This document shows, one piece after another, positions 1-8,759 of a stretch of DNA of 64,000 nt. Origin of the DNA: Fimadaptatus sp050946055 (GTDB lineage: Bacteria; Bacillota; Clostridia; Christensenellales; Aristaeellaceae); contig JBMNUB010000001.1 of NCBI GenBank assembly GCA_050946055.1, positions 107,154 to 171,153 of the forward strand, in the 5' to 3' direction. A program made the position numbers and the translations under genes. Position 1 is the stretch's first letter; each line of letters starts with the position of its first letter. The notes beneath the pieces were generated by a model. It did no database searches. It was not told the origin of the DNA and saw nothing but the letters and a program-made list of their open reading frames with translations.

Positions 1-1
1 G

Positions 2-1129
2 GGCTTCCCGTTCTTCTATCCCAAGGGCATGGTGCTGCGCAACCTGCTGGAGGACTACTGGCGCGAGATACACCGCAAGGCGGGCTATCAGGAGGTCAAG
101 ACCCCGATAATCCTCAGCCGCTCGCTGTGGGAGCAGTCCGGCCACTGGGATCACTACCGCGAGAACATGTACACCACCAAGATAGACGGCGATGACTACG
201 CCATCAAGCCCATGAACTGCCCCGGCGGAATACTGGCCTACAAGCGCCGCCCCTGGAGCTACAAGGATCTGCCCATACGCATGGGCGAGCTGGGTCTGGT
301 GCATCGCCATGAGCTGTCGGGCGCGCTGCATGGACTGATGCGCGTGCGCTGCTTCACGCAGGATGACGCGCACATATTCATGATGCCCGATCAGATAAAG
401 GACGAGATAATGGGCGTGTACAAGCTGGCCACCGACCTGTACAACATGTTCGGCTTCAAGTACACGATAGAGCTGAGCACGCGCCCGGAGAACTCCATAG
501 GCACGGACGAGATGTGGGAGATGGCCACAAATGGCCTGCAGGGCGCGCTGGACGAGCTGAACGTTCCCTACACGATAAACGAGGGCGACGGCGCGTTCTA
601 CGGCCCCAAGATAGACTTCCATCTGGAGGACTCCATAGGCCGTACATGGCAGTGCGGCACGATACAGCTGGACATGAATCTGCCCGAGCGCTTTGACATA
701 ACCTATACCGGCGCTGACGGCGAGAAGCATCGCCCGGTCATGATACACCGCGTGGTGTTCGGCTCGATAGAGCGCTTCATAGGCATACTGACCGAGCATT
801 TTGCCGGCGCGTTCCCGCTGTGGCTCAGCCCGGTACAGGTCAAGATACTCACGATAACCAACCGCGCCGACGAAGCGGCCTGCGCCATAGCCGACAAACT
901 GGAGGCTCAGGGCATACGCTATGAGCTGGATCAGCGCAACGAGAAGATAGGCTTCAAGATCCGCGAAGCGCAGATGGAGAAGGTGCCTTACATGTTCGTG
1001 CTGGGCGACAAGGAAGCCGAGAACGGCACCGTAGCCGTGCGCGACCGCAAGGGTGGCCAGGTGGTCATGGCTCTGGACGAGGCCATAGCGCGCCTTGTAG
1101 AGGAGATACGCACCAAGGCCATAGGCTGA
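2..1129 (+). CDS. thrS: Threonine--tRNA ligase, C-terminal part (5' end outside window)
   Basis: Class II aminoacyl-tRNA synthetase that charges tRNA-Thr in the cytoplasm. The reading frame is open from base 2, so the N-terminal TGS, editing and early catalytic segments lie outside the window. Seen here: the catalytic core with MNCPGG (about bases 212-229), the block GELGLVHRHELSGALHGLMR followed by RCFTQDDAHIF, and a C-terminal anticodon-binding domain starting near PLWLSPVQVKILTIT. The ATG at base 29 lies inside the conserved FFYPKGM stretch and is not the true start. A strong terminator follows 24 bases after the stop. T-box control is common for thrS but cannot be judged without the upstream region. 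Identification is very secure. Confidence 0.97.
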   Translation, partial: GFPFFYPKGMVLRNLLEDYWREIHRKAGYQEVKTPIILSRSLWEQSGHWDHYRENMYTTKIDGDDYAIKPMNCPGGILAYKRRPWSYKDLPIRMGELGLVHRHELSGALHGLMRVRCFTQDDAHIFMMPDQIKDEIMGVYKLATDLYNMFGFKYTIELSTRPENSIGTDEMWEMATNGLQGALDELNVPYTINEGDGAFYGPKIDFHLEDSIGRTWQCGTIQLDMNLPERFDITYTGADGEKHRPVMIHRVVFGSIERFIGILTEHFAGAFPLWLSPVQVKILTITNRADEAACAIADKLEAQGIRYELDQRNEKIGFKIREAQMEKVPYMFVLGDKEAENGTVAVRDRKGGQVVMALDEAIARLVEEIRTKAIG

Positions 1130-1152
1130 CAGGCACAGTAACCGGCAATATA

Positions 1153-1194
1153 ATACCGCAGGCGGCTGGACATGGCTGCCTGCGGTATGTTTTT
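1153..1194 (+). terminator. Intrinsic terminator of thrS
   Basis: An 11-bp perfect stem, ATACCGCAGGC pairing with GCCTGCGGTAT around a 14-base loop, is followed by GTTTTT. It sits just after the thrS stop. Confidence 0.9.
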
Positions 1195-1250
1195 GGGGAA
1201 CGGGATATTTGAGTATGGGAATGAGGGAGGAGCACGGCACAGGCAAGTGA

Positions 1251-1515
1251 GCCAAGGCCGCGCCGTAGCCCAACCCCAAAATGCCAGCTGCCGCGTGGGC
1301 AACTAGGGGGTTTCCCCGAATGCAGGATGGCGGCATTGGAAGGAACAGCATTGCTCATGGCAAGTGCAAGGCCGCTTCCGTCGCGGCAGGAGTTCCCCCT
1401 CCGTCACTTCGCGATAGATCCTCTTGCGAGGGTAGCCAAGGCCGCGCCGTAGCCCAACCCCAAAATGCGAGCTGCCGCGTGGGCAACTAGGGGGTTTCCC
1501 CGAATGCAGGATGGC
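1251..1515. repeat. Two direct copies of an 81-bp intergenic repeat
   Basis: Bases 1251-1331 and 1435-1515 are 81-bp direct copies with one mismatch that I can see (atgccagctg against atgcgagctg). Both are followed by the shared string ggaacagcattgct. The spacer contains ccctccgtcacttcgcgat and a following cctcttgcgaggg, which resembles the short palindromic intergenic repeats scattered through many gut Clostridia; that comparison is from memory. No plausible gene lies in the 1195-1569 gap. Confidence 0.85.
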
Positions 1516-1569
1516 AACACCATGAGGAACAGCATTGCTACGACGCACGCCAAGCTGCTTTAATCACGA

Positions 1570-1613
1570 CAGGGCAACCATTCGACCGCATAAGCGCCTG
1601 AATGATTGCCCTG
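1570..1613 (-). terminator. Hairpin downstream of the PHP gene (terminator-like, no U tract)
   Basis: A 14-bp stem on the minus strand, CAGGGCAATCATTC with GAATGGTTGCCCTG (one G-U pair), lies 6 bases after the stop of the PHP-domain gene. It is not followed by a run of T, so it may stabilise the mRNA end or terminate only weakly. Confidence 0.5.
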
Positions 1614-1619
1614 ACTTTC

Positions 1620-2891
1620 TTACAGGAACAGCCGCTTGCCCAGCTTGGCAAGATGCTCGGTGCGCGCTATCAAGTCGCGCTCTGCCGCCTCGCTCTCGGG
1701 GCTGAACAGGCCGCGCGAACGGTCGCCGGTGGACAGCCATTCGTGCGCTATCAGCGCCCATGTGGAGTCGTGCAGGTTGTTGAATACGGAATTGCGCTGC
1801 TGCTCGCAGATGAACTGCTGGCGCGGGGAGTTTATGTCCTCGCCCGATATCTGGAAGAATATCAGGTTGTCGCACAGCGTGCGCAGGCGGTCCAGCTGAT
1901 TAAACGTGTTGCGCGAGGGCATGTACGTTATCGCCCGGAAGCCCAGCTGCTTGAGCTGGGTAAGCAGCACGTACAGGAAGTCGTCCTCGAACTTCTGCGC
2001 GCGCTTGTCGCCGGTCACGCTGTCGCCCACATCGCCCAGATACGGGTATGCGCTTATCGCGCCCACGCGCTCGGACAGCGCCAGCACGTCGCGCACGTCC
2101 GGGCATTCGGCATCGGCGGGTATGTAGAACTCGCTCACCAGATCGCTCTTTACCCAGCCCAGCAGGTCGTATGCTGCAAACGGATTGTCATAGTCCAGCA
2201 GCAGCTTTTCTATCTTTGACGAGATGGGTCGCTTCAGCGTGTCTCGCAGAAAGCCCAGCAGTTCATCGCGCGCGGGGAAACGCTCCAGCAGCTTGAGCGC
2301 CAGAGCATATGCTATGTGACGCTCGGTAACAGTGCCGCCGGAGGCGTACATGGATATGGCTTCCACGTCGCGCTCGTAATCCAGAGCCAGATCGCAACTG
2401 GCCAGCATGTCGTTTATATTGGCTACCATGGCGCGGTTGCGCTCGGCGCGCTTTGCGCGGTAGGGCGCGAAGAATGCGTCCACCTCGTCTATGGCATCGT
2501 GCGGTATGCCGTGCATGGCCATGTATATAACTCCAGCCTGATCAGGATTGTTTATCTTGCGCCCGCGCAGACTTACCGGGTCATACTTGGCGCGGCACTC
2601 TATGCCCACGGTGGTGGCCACCTTGGCTATCTTGCCGGCCTCTATGAACTCCCGCGCTCCGGCCACAGTGTCGTGATCCATTATCCCGCAGGTTATCAGC
2701 CCCGAGCGCCTTGCCATGTATACGGCGGCGGTGGGCGAATAGGGCGAGAAGGAGTAGCAGGTGTGAATGTGATTGTTCACATCGCGGTTGGGGTTGGGCT
2801 TGGGCAGAGAGCCTATTGCGCAGCTCAGATTGCTCAGCCTTTCCGCCACGTCGGGCGCATTGAACGGCTTTATCTCGTCAAATAATGTCAT
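1620..2891 (-). CDS. PHP-domain phosphoesterase-like protein
   Basis: A 423-residue protein with an N-terminal PHP (polymerase and histidinol phosphatase) domain, a TIM-like fold that binds metals and usually hydrolyses phosphoesters. Visible motifs are HIHTCYS (about residues 41-47) and MDHDT (71-75), the first two metal-binding blocks. The C-terminal half is not one I recognise. The start chosen is the ATG at 2891: GGAGGTG lies 9 bases upstream, and the ATG overlaps the TGA of the preceding isomerase gene as ATGA, so translation is probably coupled. The substrate is unknown. The partner gene is a TIM-barrel sugar isomerase-like enzyme, so a role in sugar-phosphate metabolism is plausible but is inference. 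Confidence 0.85.
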   Translation of the reverse strand: MTLFDEIKPFNAPDVAERLSNLSCAIGSLPKPNPNRDVNNHIHTCYSFSPYSPTAAVYMARRSGLITCGIMDHDTVAGAREFIEAGKIAKVATTVGIECRAKYDPVSLRGRKINNPDQAGVIYMAMHGIPHDAIDEVDAFFAPYRAKRAERNRAMVANINDMLASCDLALDYERDVEAISMYASGGTVTERHIAYALALKLLERFPARDELLGFLRDTLKRPISSKIEKLLLDYDNPFAAYDLLGWVKSDLVSEFYIPADAECPDVRDVLALSERVGAISAYPYLGDVGDSVTGDKRAQKFEDDFLYVLLTQLKQLGFRAITYMPSRNTFNQLDRLRTLCDNLIFFQISGEDINSPRQQFICEQQRNSVFNNLHDSTWALIAHEWLSTGDRSRGLFSPESEAAERDLIARTEHLAKLGKRLFL

Positions 2892-3733
2892 AACCCGACA
2901 CCTCCGCACATGCGGCGCAGATTCTCAAGGCCGATGCGGCATCCGGTTATGCAGTCCTCCATTCCCTCAAATTCTACCGACAGCCAGCCGTCATAGCCGG
3001 AACGCTTGATGAGCTTGAGGCACTGGGTGACAGGCACTGCGCCATGGCCGATTATAGTGCCGCGCAGATAGTTGCCTGCGCGCGAGCAGAAGAAGCCCTC
3101 GCCGGGGTTCTCGCCGTCGCCGCTCTTGAAGATGAAGTCCTTGGCGTGCATGTGAGCCGCGTAGGGCAGCACATTGCCCAGCGCATGGGCGCTGTTCTCG
3201 TCGGCGCACATGAAGTTGCCCATGTCGGCCAGCAGCGAGAAGTTCTCATGACCAACGGCGCGGTACAGCGCAACGACGCGCTCGCTGTCCTGCACCAGCA
3301 GGCCGTGGTTCTCGACCATGGTGCGTATGCCGCGGGTCTGGGCATACTCGGTCACGCGGCGGCAGCCCTCGGATATGATGGGCAGTATGTCCTCAAAGGT
3401 CGCGCCCTTGGGGAACGCCCAGGTGGTGTCGTGGCGCATGAGCTTTACGCCCAGCGCGGCTGCGATGTCTACTTCCTCGCGCAGGCGGGCCACTTCGCCC
3501 TCGAAGTCGCGGCCCACGAAGTCGGCGCTGGTCAGATAGCACACTACCGGCAAATCGAGGTCGCGGGACTTTTCCACTATAGCGGGTACATGCTTTTCTA
3601 TCGTGGCCTTGTCGGTAGCATACTCTATGCCGTCAAAGCCGATTTCCTTTGCCTGATCCATAACGCTGACAGGGTTGAGCTTGCCGGCGGATACATACTG
3701 GGTAAAGCTGTAAGAAGAAACACAGATTTTCAT
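2888..3733 (-). CDS. Sugar phosphate isomerase/epimerase (AP-endonuclease-2 fold TIM barrel)
   Basis: A 281-residue protein of the xylose isomerase-like TIM-barrel superfamily. Features include the start MKICVSSYSF, IGFDGIEYA (beta strand 1), an ENHG block, LLADMGNF, HAKDF and a terminal SVEFEGMEDC segment; the E, D, H and E residues of these blocks are the usual divalent-metal ligands. The start has AGGAGGC 8 bases upstream and a good promoter at 3771-3799. It overlaps the PHP gene by 4 bases and forms a two-gene operon with it. Members of this family epimerise or isomerise ketoses and inositol derivatives; the substrate cannot be read from sequence. Confidence 0.88.
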   Translation of the reverse strand: MKICVSSYSFTQYVSAGKLNPVSVMDQAKEIGFDGIEYATDKATIEKHVPAIVEKSRDLDLPVVCYLTSADFVGRDFEGEVARLREEVDIAAALGVKLMRHDTTWAFPKGATFEDILPIISEGCRRVTEYAQTRGIRTMVENHGLLVQDSERVVALYRAVGHENFSLLADMGNFMCADENSAHALGNVLPYAAHMHAKDFIFKSGDGENPGEGFFCSRAGNYLRGTIIGHGAVPVTQCLKLIKRSGYDGWLSVEFEGMEDCITGCRIGLENLRRMCGGVGL

Positions 3734-3770
3734 TTTGTTTGCCTCCTGTTAGTGCAAGTTTTACACGTCC

Positions 3771-3799
3771 ATTATATACCAGCAACGCAAAACAGGCAA
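3771..3799 (-). promoter_or_regulatory. Sigma-A promoter of the isomerase-PHP operon
   Basis: On the minus strand TTGCCT and TATAAT are separated by 17 bases, about 37 bases upstream of the isomerase start codon. Confidence 0.7.
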
Positions 3800-4000
3800 T
3801 AGGTTGGACAAATTTGTTCTCAATAAGCGCAAAAGTGACGCGCAAATTGAACATGCAATGAAGAAGTATGGATGATTGATGCGGCTAAGATGAAATATCG
3901 CGGAAATATGCGCGCATATATCGCGCAGTATGCACAATGCATGCGAATTGATGTGAGGTGCGGCGCAGCATACTGAACCCATAATGTTAATGCCTAATAT

Positions 4001-4035
4001 AAAAAGCGCATGCCCACCGCGTAGGATGGACATGC
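4001..4035 (-). terminator. Terminator of the ABC exporter operon
   Basis: On the minus strand GCATGTCCA pairs with TGGGCATGC (one G-U pair), followed by GCTTTTTATA. It lies about 125 bases after the stop of the second ABC gene. The rest of the 3800-4159 gap shows no convincing gene. Confidence 0.8.
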
Positions 4036-4159
4036 ACAATTTGATTAAAAACGATGGGATGGCTCAGTGAGTCATGCCGCGCTTGCCATACCGCCAAATA
4101 TCAAAGGCCGGGAGGGAAAATCCGCAAATACGGGATTGCATGGCGCGATGCGTTATGGA

Positions 4160-6001
4160 TTACTCCTCGCTTGCGCGCACGCCCAGTATGTCGGCCTCCT
4201 TCTCGCTGCGGAACTGGTTTGTGTACAGGTCGTAGTAGTGGCCGCGCTGCGCAATCAACTCGCGGTGCGTGCCTTCCTCGATGACCTCGCCGTTCTGTAT
4301 GACCAGTATGCGGTCGGCGGTGCGTATCGTGGACAGGCGGTGGGCGATGATGAAGCTGGTGCGGCCTTCCAGCGCCGAGGATATGGCGCGCTGTATTGCC
4401 TGCTCGGTCTCGGTATCGACCGAGGACGTGGCCTCGTCCAGCACGAATATGCGCGGGCTGCCCACCAGTGCGCGCGCGAAGCTGAGCAGCTGCTTCTGTC
4501 CGGTGGACAGGCGGTTGCCGCCCTCGCCTACGTCGGTGTCATAGCCCTTTTCCAGATTCATTATGAACTCCTCCGCGCCCACCATGCGCGCGGCCTGACG
4601 CACCTGCTCGTCGGTGGCATCCAGGTTGCCGTAGCGTATGTTGTCGGCGATGGTGCCGGTGAACAGGTGCGGCGTTTGCAGCACATAGCCTAGGTTCGAG
4701 TGCAGCCACAGCTGAGAGCGCTCGCGGTAGTCGCGGCCATCTATCAGTATGCTGCCTTCGGTCGGCTCGTAGAAGCGGCAGATAAGGTTGACTATGGTGG
4801 ACTTGCCCGAGCCGGTCTCGCCGACCAGCGCTATCGTCTGGCCATGGCGCACCTTGAGGCTGAAGTTCTTGAGTACCTTCTCGCCCTTCTTATATTGGAA
4901 GGAAACGTTCTTAAACTCTATGTCGCCCACTATCGGCTCCCAGTTCTCGCGCTTGGGGTCAAAGGCCGTGCCGTACTTTTCCACGACTTCGGGCCTGTCC
5001 TGTATGTCGGGCTCGGTCTCCATCATGGTTATTACGCGCTCGGCGGCGGCCTGAGAGGACTGCAGGTCGGCAAATATGCGCGCTATATCGCGTATGGGCT
5101 CGAATATGGACATGCTGTACGATATGAACACGCCCAGCGTACCCACGGTCATGGTGCCGGAGAACACGTCGTAGCCGCCCTTCCACAGCACGTATGCGGT
5201 GGCAAACGAACCCAGCGTCACGACTATGGGCATGAACAGCGCCGACAGCACGGCCGCGCGTATCGAGCTTTGCTTCATGGTGCCGGTAAGCTGCTGGAAC
5301 TCGCCATAGTTGGCGTCCTCGCGCACCAGCGTCTTGGTGGTCTTGGCGCCCATTATGCCCTCGTTGAATGCGCCGGTTATCTTGGAGTTGGTCTTGCGCA
5401 CCATGCGGTAGCTGGCAAGTATCTTCTTCTGAAAGTACAGCGATATCACCGCTATCGGCGGCACTACCGCCAGCACCGCCAGCGTCAGCCGCCAGTCCAG
5501 CGAAAACATGGTTATCGCCGTGAAGATTATGTAGCAGCTGCCCCACAAAAGGTCTACCAGCGTCCAGCCCACGGTGTCGCCCAGGCGCTGGGTGTCGTTG
5601 GTCATGCGAGCGATGAGGTAGCCCACCGGCGTGTGGTCGTAGTAGGAGAAGGGCTGCTCCTGCAATCGGGCAAACGCCATGCGGCGTATGCGGTGGCACA
5701 GGCCTATCTCGGTCTTGTTTGCAAAGTGTATGAACGAGAATATGCATCCCACCTGAAACAGCACGAACAGCACATATGCCGTGGCAAAGCCGCCTATGCC
5801 GTCAAGCGAGCCCTGCTGCACGAATGTGTCTATGGCGTAGCGGTTCATCAGCGGAAACAGCGTGTCCATCAGCGCGGAGAACATCATGCACAGCGCCACG
5901 CCCGCCAGATACTTGTAAAACGGCCGGGAATAGTACAGCAGGCGCTTCCATAGTCCAGCGTCAAATCGTTTGGTATATTCCTGTTCCTCCTGGAACTGCA
6001 A
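4160..6001 (-). CDS. ABC multidrug-type exporter half-transporter, catalytic subunit (BmrD-like)
   Basis: A 613-residue fused membrane and ATPase half-transporter. The membrane domain (about residues 30-315) holds some six helices. The nucleotide-binding domain follows: Walker A GETGSGKST (394-402), Q-loop LQTPH (441-445), signature LSTGQ (498-502), Walker B IFVLDE with catalytic Glu523, and H-loop His554. The start is TTG at 6001 with GGAAGTGAT upstream; no better in-frame ATG exists before the first helix. It lies 51 bases after the partner ABC gene, whose Walker B glutamate is replaced by Asp, so the two likely form a heterodimer with one consensus and one degenerate ATP site, as BmrC/BmrD or TM287/288 do. 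Export of drugs or toxic compounds is inferred. Confidence 0.92.
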   Translation of the reverse strand: MQFQEEQEYTKRFDAGLWKRLLYYSRPFYKYLAGVALCMMFSALMDTLFPLMNRYAIDTFVQQGSLDGIGGFATAYVLFVLFQVGCIFSFIHFANKTEIGLCHRIRRMAFARLQEQPFSYYDHTPVGYLIARMTNDTQRLGDTVGWTLVDLLWGSCYIIFTAITMFSLDWRLTLAVLAVVPPIAVISLYFQKKILASYRMVRKTNSKITGAFNEGIMGAKTTKTLVREDANYGEFQQLTGTMKQSSIRAAVLSALFMPIVVTLGSFATAYVLWKGGYDVFSGTMTVGTLGVFISYSMSIFEPIRDIARIFADLQSSQAAAERVITMMETEPDIQDRPEVVEKYGTAFDPKRENWEPIVGDIEFKNVSFQYKKGEKVLKNFSLKVRHGQTIALVGETGSGKSTIVNLICRFYEPTEGSILIDGRDYRERSQLWLHSNLGYVLQTPHLFTGTIADNIRYGNLDATDEQVRQAARMVGAEEFIMNLEKGYDTDVGEGGNRLSTGQKQLLSFARALVGSPRIFVLDEATSSVDTETEQAIQRAISSALEGRTSFIIAHRLSTIRTADRILVIQNGEVIEEGTHRELIAQRGHYYDLYTNQFRSEKEADILGVRASEE

Positions 6002-6052
6002 GGCGTATCACTTCCTTATATCTATTGTGTATAAAGCGGCGCGGGGGACGGC

Positions 6053-7861
6053 TTAGCTTATCTTTTCCAGCTCGTCCTCGAGCGAGTTCTGTATCATGTT
6101 TATGCGGCGGTAGAGGCCTTCCTGACAGACGAGCTGCTCGTGAGTGCCGCTCTGTATCACGCGCCCCTGATCCAGCACGATTATGAAGTCGGCCTGGGAC
6201 AGCGTGGTTATGCGGTGCGAGATTATGAACGTGGTTATGCCCTGCTTGCGCTCCTTGAGCGATTCGCGTATGGCGGCATCGGTCTCGGTGTCCACGGCGC
6301 TGAGCGAGTCGTCGAATATCAGCACGTCGTTCTCCTTGCACAGCGTGCGCGCTATGGCGATGCGCTGCTTCTGGCCGCCCGACAGCGTGACGCCGCGCTC
6401 GCCCACAAGAGTGTCATAGCCGTTTTCAAATTCGCTTATGAACTCGTCGGCGCGGGCAGTTCTTGCGGCCTCGCGTATCTCATCGGGGGAGACGCCGGGC
6501 TTGGCTATGCCCAGATTGCTCTCGATGGTGCGCGAGTACAGGAACGGCTCCTGCAGTATCAGCCCCACGCGCGAGCGCAGATAGCGCTTGTCTATGTCGT
6601 TTATGTCCACACCGCCTATGGTTATGCGCCCGCTTGAGCAGTCGTACAGCCGCTGCAGCAGGTGCATCAGCGACGACTTGCCGGAACCCGTCGCGCCCAG
6701 TATGGCCACGGTCGCGCCCTGAGGCACGGTGAAGCTTACGTCGCGCAGCACGGGATGCTCGCGGTCGTAGCCAAAGCTCACGTGGTCGAACACTATGTCG
6801 CGGTCGAGCGGCGGGGTGAGCATGGCGGCGGCGTTAGGCTCGCTCTTTTGGCAGAGTATCTCGTCTATGCGGTCCAGAGCCACGAAGGACTTGCCCATGT
6901 CGGAGAGTATGCGCCCCAGCTGGCGCACCGGCCAGAGCAGCTGCCCCACATAGCTGGTGAACACCAGCAAATCGCCCACGGTTATCTCGCCGCGCGCGGC
7001 CATGACCACGCCGAATATCAGCGATATGGCGGTCTGCGACATGGTGAGCAGGTCGCTTATCGACCAGTAGTATGCCAGAAGGTTGGCCTGATGCGCGGCC
7101 AGATCGCGGTAACGGTCGTTTACCTTGTTGAACTTCTCCACCTCAAAGCGCTCGCGCCCGAATGCGCGCACCACGCGCACGCCGGTCAGGTTCTCCTGAA
7201 GCACGGCGCTCATGCGACCCTCGGCCTCGTCGGTCTCGCGGAAGCGCTTCATGGTCAGCTTAAAGAACACCATGCCGTACAAAAACAGTATCGGCACCAG
7301 CATCATCGACACCAGCGTCATCTTTACGTTCATGCGCAGCATGATTATAAGCGCAATCACCAGCATGAACACGGCGCGGAATATCTCCACCAGCTGACCC
7401 GACAGGAAGCGACGCACGGTCTCCACGTCCGAAGTGCAGCGCTGTATCAGATCGCCGGTCGCGGCCTTGACGTGATAGTCGTAGGGCAGCGATTGCAGAT
7501 GGCGATACAGGCGGTTGCGCATGCGCTCGGCTATGGACTCGCTTGCCTGCGCCGTCCACTTGCCGCGCAGGAACATGACCACGCCGTTTAGTACGTTTAT
7601 GCCTATCAGCACCAGCGCCAGTATCCACATGTTGTCTACAAGGAAGTCCCTGCCGCCGCGCGCGTCCAGCCAGCCCTGAAGCGGGCCGGGCAGCTCAAGC
7701 GGCCGCGTGCTGCCTATTACCGAGTCTATGACTGTGCTAAGCAGCAGGGGACTTATGAAGGCCACGCCCACGGCAATTATAACGGTTATTATAGAGCCGA
7801 TGTATTTGAGGCGCGTGCCTTTCATGAATTCTACACATAGTTTCAGTCTTCTTGAATGCAT
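6053..7861 (-). CDS. ABC multidrug-type exporter half-transporter, degenerate-site subunit (BmrC-like)
   Basis: A 602-residue ABC exporter half with membrane helices in about residues 20-310 and a nucleotide-binding domain with Walker A GATGSGKSS (389-397), signature LSGGQ (493-497) and Walker B VLIFDD. The expected catalytic Glu after the Walker B Asp is Asp518, the substitution known from the degenerate half of heterodimeric exporters. The start chosen is the ATG at 7861, with GGGGGT just upstream; the open frame extends further but through a terminator and a leader ORF in another frame. It is the first structural gene of the operon, followed by the catalytic partner. Expression is probably attenuated (see 7862-8199). 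Confidence 0.92.
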   Translation of the reverse strand: MHSRRLKLCVEFMKGTRLKYIGSIITVIIAVGVAFISPLLLSTVIDSVIGSTRPLELPGPLQGWLDARGGRDFLVDNMWILALVLIGINVLNGVVMFLRGKWTAQASESIAERMRNRLYRHLQSLPYDYHVKAATGDLIQRCTSDVETVRRFLSGQLVEIFRAVFMLVIALIIMLRMNVKMTLVSMMLVPILFLYGMVFFKLTMKRFRETDEAEGRMSAVLQENLTGVRVVRAFGRERFEVEKFNKVNDRYRDLAAHQANLLAYYWSISDLLTMSQTAISLIFGVVMAARGEITVGDLLVFTSYVGQLLWPVRQLGRILSDMGKSFVALDRIDEILCQKSEPNAAAMLTPPLDRDIVFDHVSFGYDREHPVLRDVSFTVPQGATVAILGATGSGKSSLMHLLQRLYDCSSGRITIGGVDINDIDKRYLRSRVGLILQEPFLYSRTIESNLGIAKPGVSPDEIREAARTARADEFISEFENGYDTLVGERGVTLSGGQKQRIAIARTLCKENDVLIFDDSLSAVDTETDAAIRESLKERKQGITTFIISHRITTLSQADFIIVLDQGRVIQSGTHEQLVCQEGLYRRINMIQNSLEDELEKIS

Positions 7862-7895
7862 ATTACCCCCATTGCCCGACTGATAGCGGGCGGTC

Positions 7896-7962
7896 GTGCT
7901 CAGCGGCCCGATGCGCGCTTTCAGGCACACAAAAAGGCCGCCGAGCGATGTGCTCAGCGGCC
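7896..7962 (-). promoter_or_regulatory. Attenuator: intrinsic terminator plus competing anti-terminator arm
   Basis: In the transcript (minus strand) GGCCGCTGAGC (bases 7962-7952) pairs with GCTCGGCGGCC (7946-7936) and is followed by TTTTTGTG, a proper intrinsic terminator upstream of the first ABC gene. The upstream arm, 13 bases GGCCGCTGAGCAC, occurs again unchanged at 7908-7896, downstream of the terminator. The central arm can therefore pair with either copy, giving two mutually exclusive hairpins. This layout and the leader ORF just upstream suggest ribosome-controlled attenuation; the mechanism is inferred. Confidence 0.75.
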
Positions 7963-7979
7963 GAATACATCTTGCCTGT

Positions 7980-8126
7980 CTATGGGCGCGATCCGGCGGC
8001 GGAGACACATACTGAGATACGGGCAGACTTATCCTGATTGAGCGCAGCATGATCTACGCCAGACACCTTGCCTGCCGCATTGATGAGCATATTCAACCTG
8101 AGGTAAGCCTTTGTTGCGTTAAACAT
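7980..8126 (-). CDS. 48-residue leader peptide ORF upstream of the ABC exporter
   Basis: A short ORF starting MFNATKAYLRLNML and ending SAAGSRP. Its ATG at 8126 has a very strong ribosome site, GGAGG 9 bases upstream within aaggaggcatacggat. It begins about 40 bases after a predicted transcription start and stops 18 bases before the first arm of the terminator hairpin, so a ribosome at its 3' end would cover or approach that arm. In Bacillus subtilis bmrCD is preceded by the leader bmrB and controlled by ribosome-mediated attenuation; the arrangement here matches, though I claim no sequence homology. It uses ATC twice for Ile, unlike the ATA-rich neighbours. The peptide itself may have no function. 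Confidence 0.65.
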   Translation of the reverse strand: MFNATKAYLRLNMLINAAGKVSGVDHAALNQDKSARISVCVSAAGSRP

Positions 8127-8170
8127 ATCCGTATGCCTCCTTCCTTCGTTATTTTATCGACGCAAGACAT

Positions 8171-8199
8171 AGTATAGCGCAATATCGGCGGAAAATCAA
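8171..8199 (-). promoter_or_regulatory. Promoter of the leader-ABC operon
   Basis: On the minus strand TTGATT and TATACT are separated by 17 bases. The predicted start of transcription is about 8164, giving a leader of about 300 nucleotides before the first ABC gene. Confidence 0.7.
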
Positions 8200-8450
8200 T
8201 GGCTGTGTGCAAATTACATTTAGCAAATGACAAGTTCGTGAAAAATGAATAGTTTGCCAGCCGATACGATTGGATAGCGTGCATCAAAAAGCTGCCCCGG
8301 ATTATCCGCAGATACGCAGTAAAGGCGTGCGGCGCAGGTGTTTCATAAAAGTGAATCCAAGCGCGATATATTTGGCGCGCGGATAGTGCCGCGGGTCTTT
8401 GCACGCAGGCGTTTCATTTTCGTGCACTTGCCGGGCGTACTGGCGCTGCG

Positions 8451-8640
8451 GCTCCGTTCTATAAGTTGCGCGTCGGGGCTGGTGCGGCGTGAAGGGCATG
8501 AAGCCCGTGGCCTTGCGTTGTATGCGCGCCGCCCGGCAGGGCGCTGCTGCTCCGCTCTGTAAGTTGCGCGTCGGGGCTGGTGCGACGTGAAGGGCATGAA
8601 GCCCGTGGCTTTGCGTTGTATGCGCGCCTCCCGGCAGGGC
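8451..8640. repeat. Tandem repeat, 98-bp unit, two copies
   Basis: Unit 1 (8451-8548) and unit 2 (from 8549) are near identical, both containing aagttgcgcgtcggggctgg and ggcatgaagcccgtgg, and differ at a few bases. A piece of the flank, ggcgctgcgg, recurs on both sides. The gap 8200-8759 contains no supported gene; open frames in it are products of the repeat. Confidence 0.85.
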
Positions 8641-8759
8641 GCATGGCGCTGCGGCCTGCACGGCACAGACTGGCCTGAATTGGAGCGCGCAATGCCCGCT
8701 TGCCATATCGCCCGGCTTGTATTATAATAAGGCTGACTAACGATGGGAGGACAAACAAT

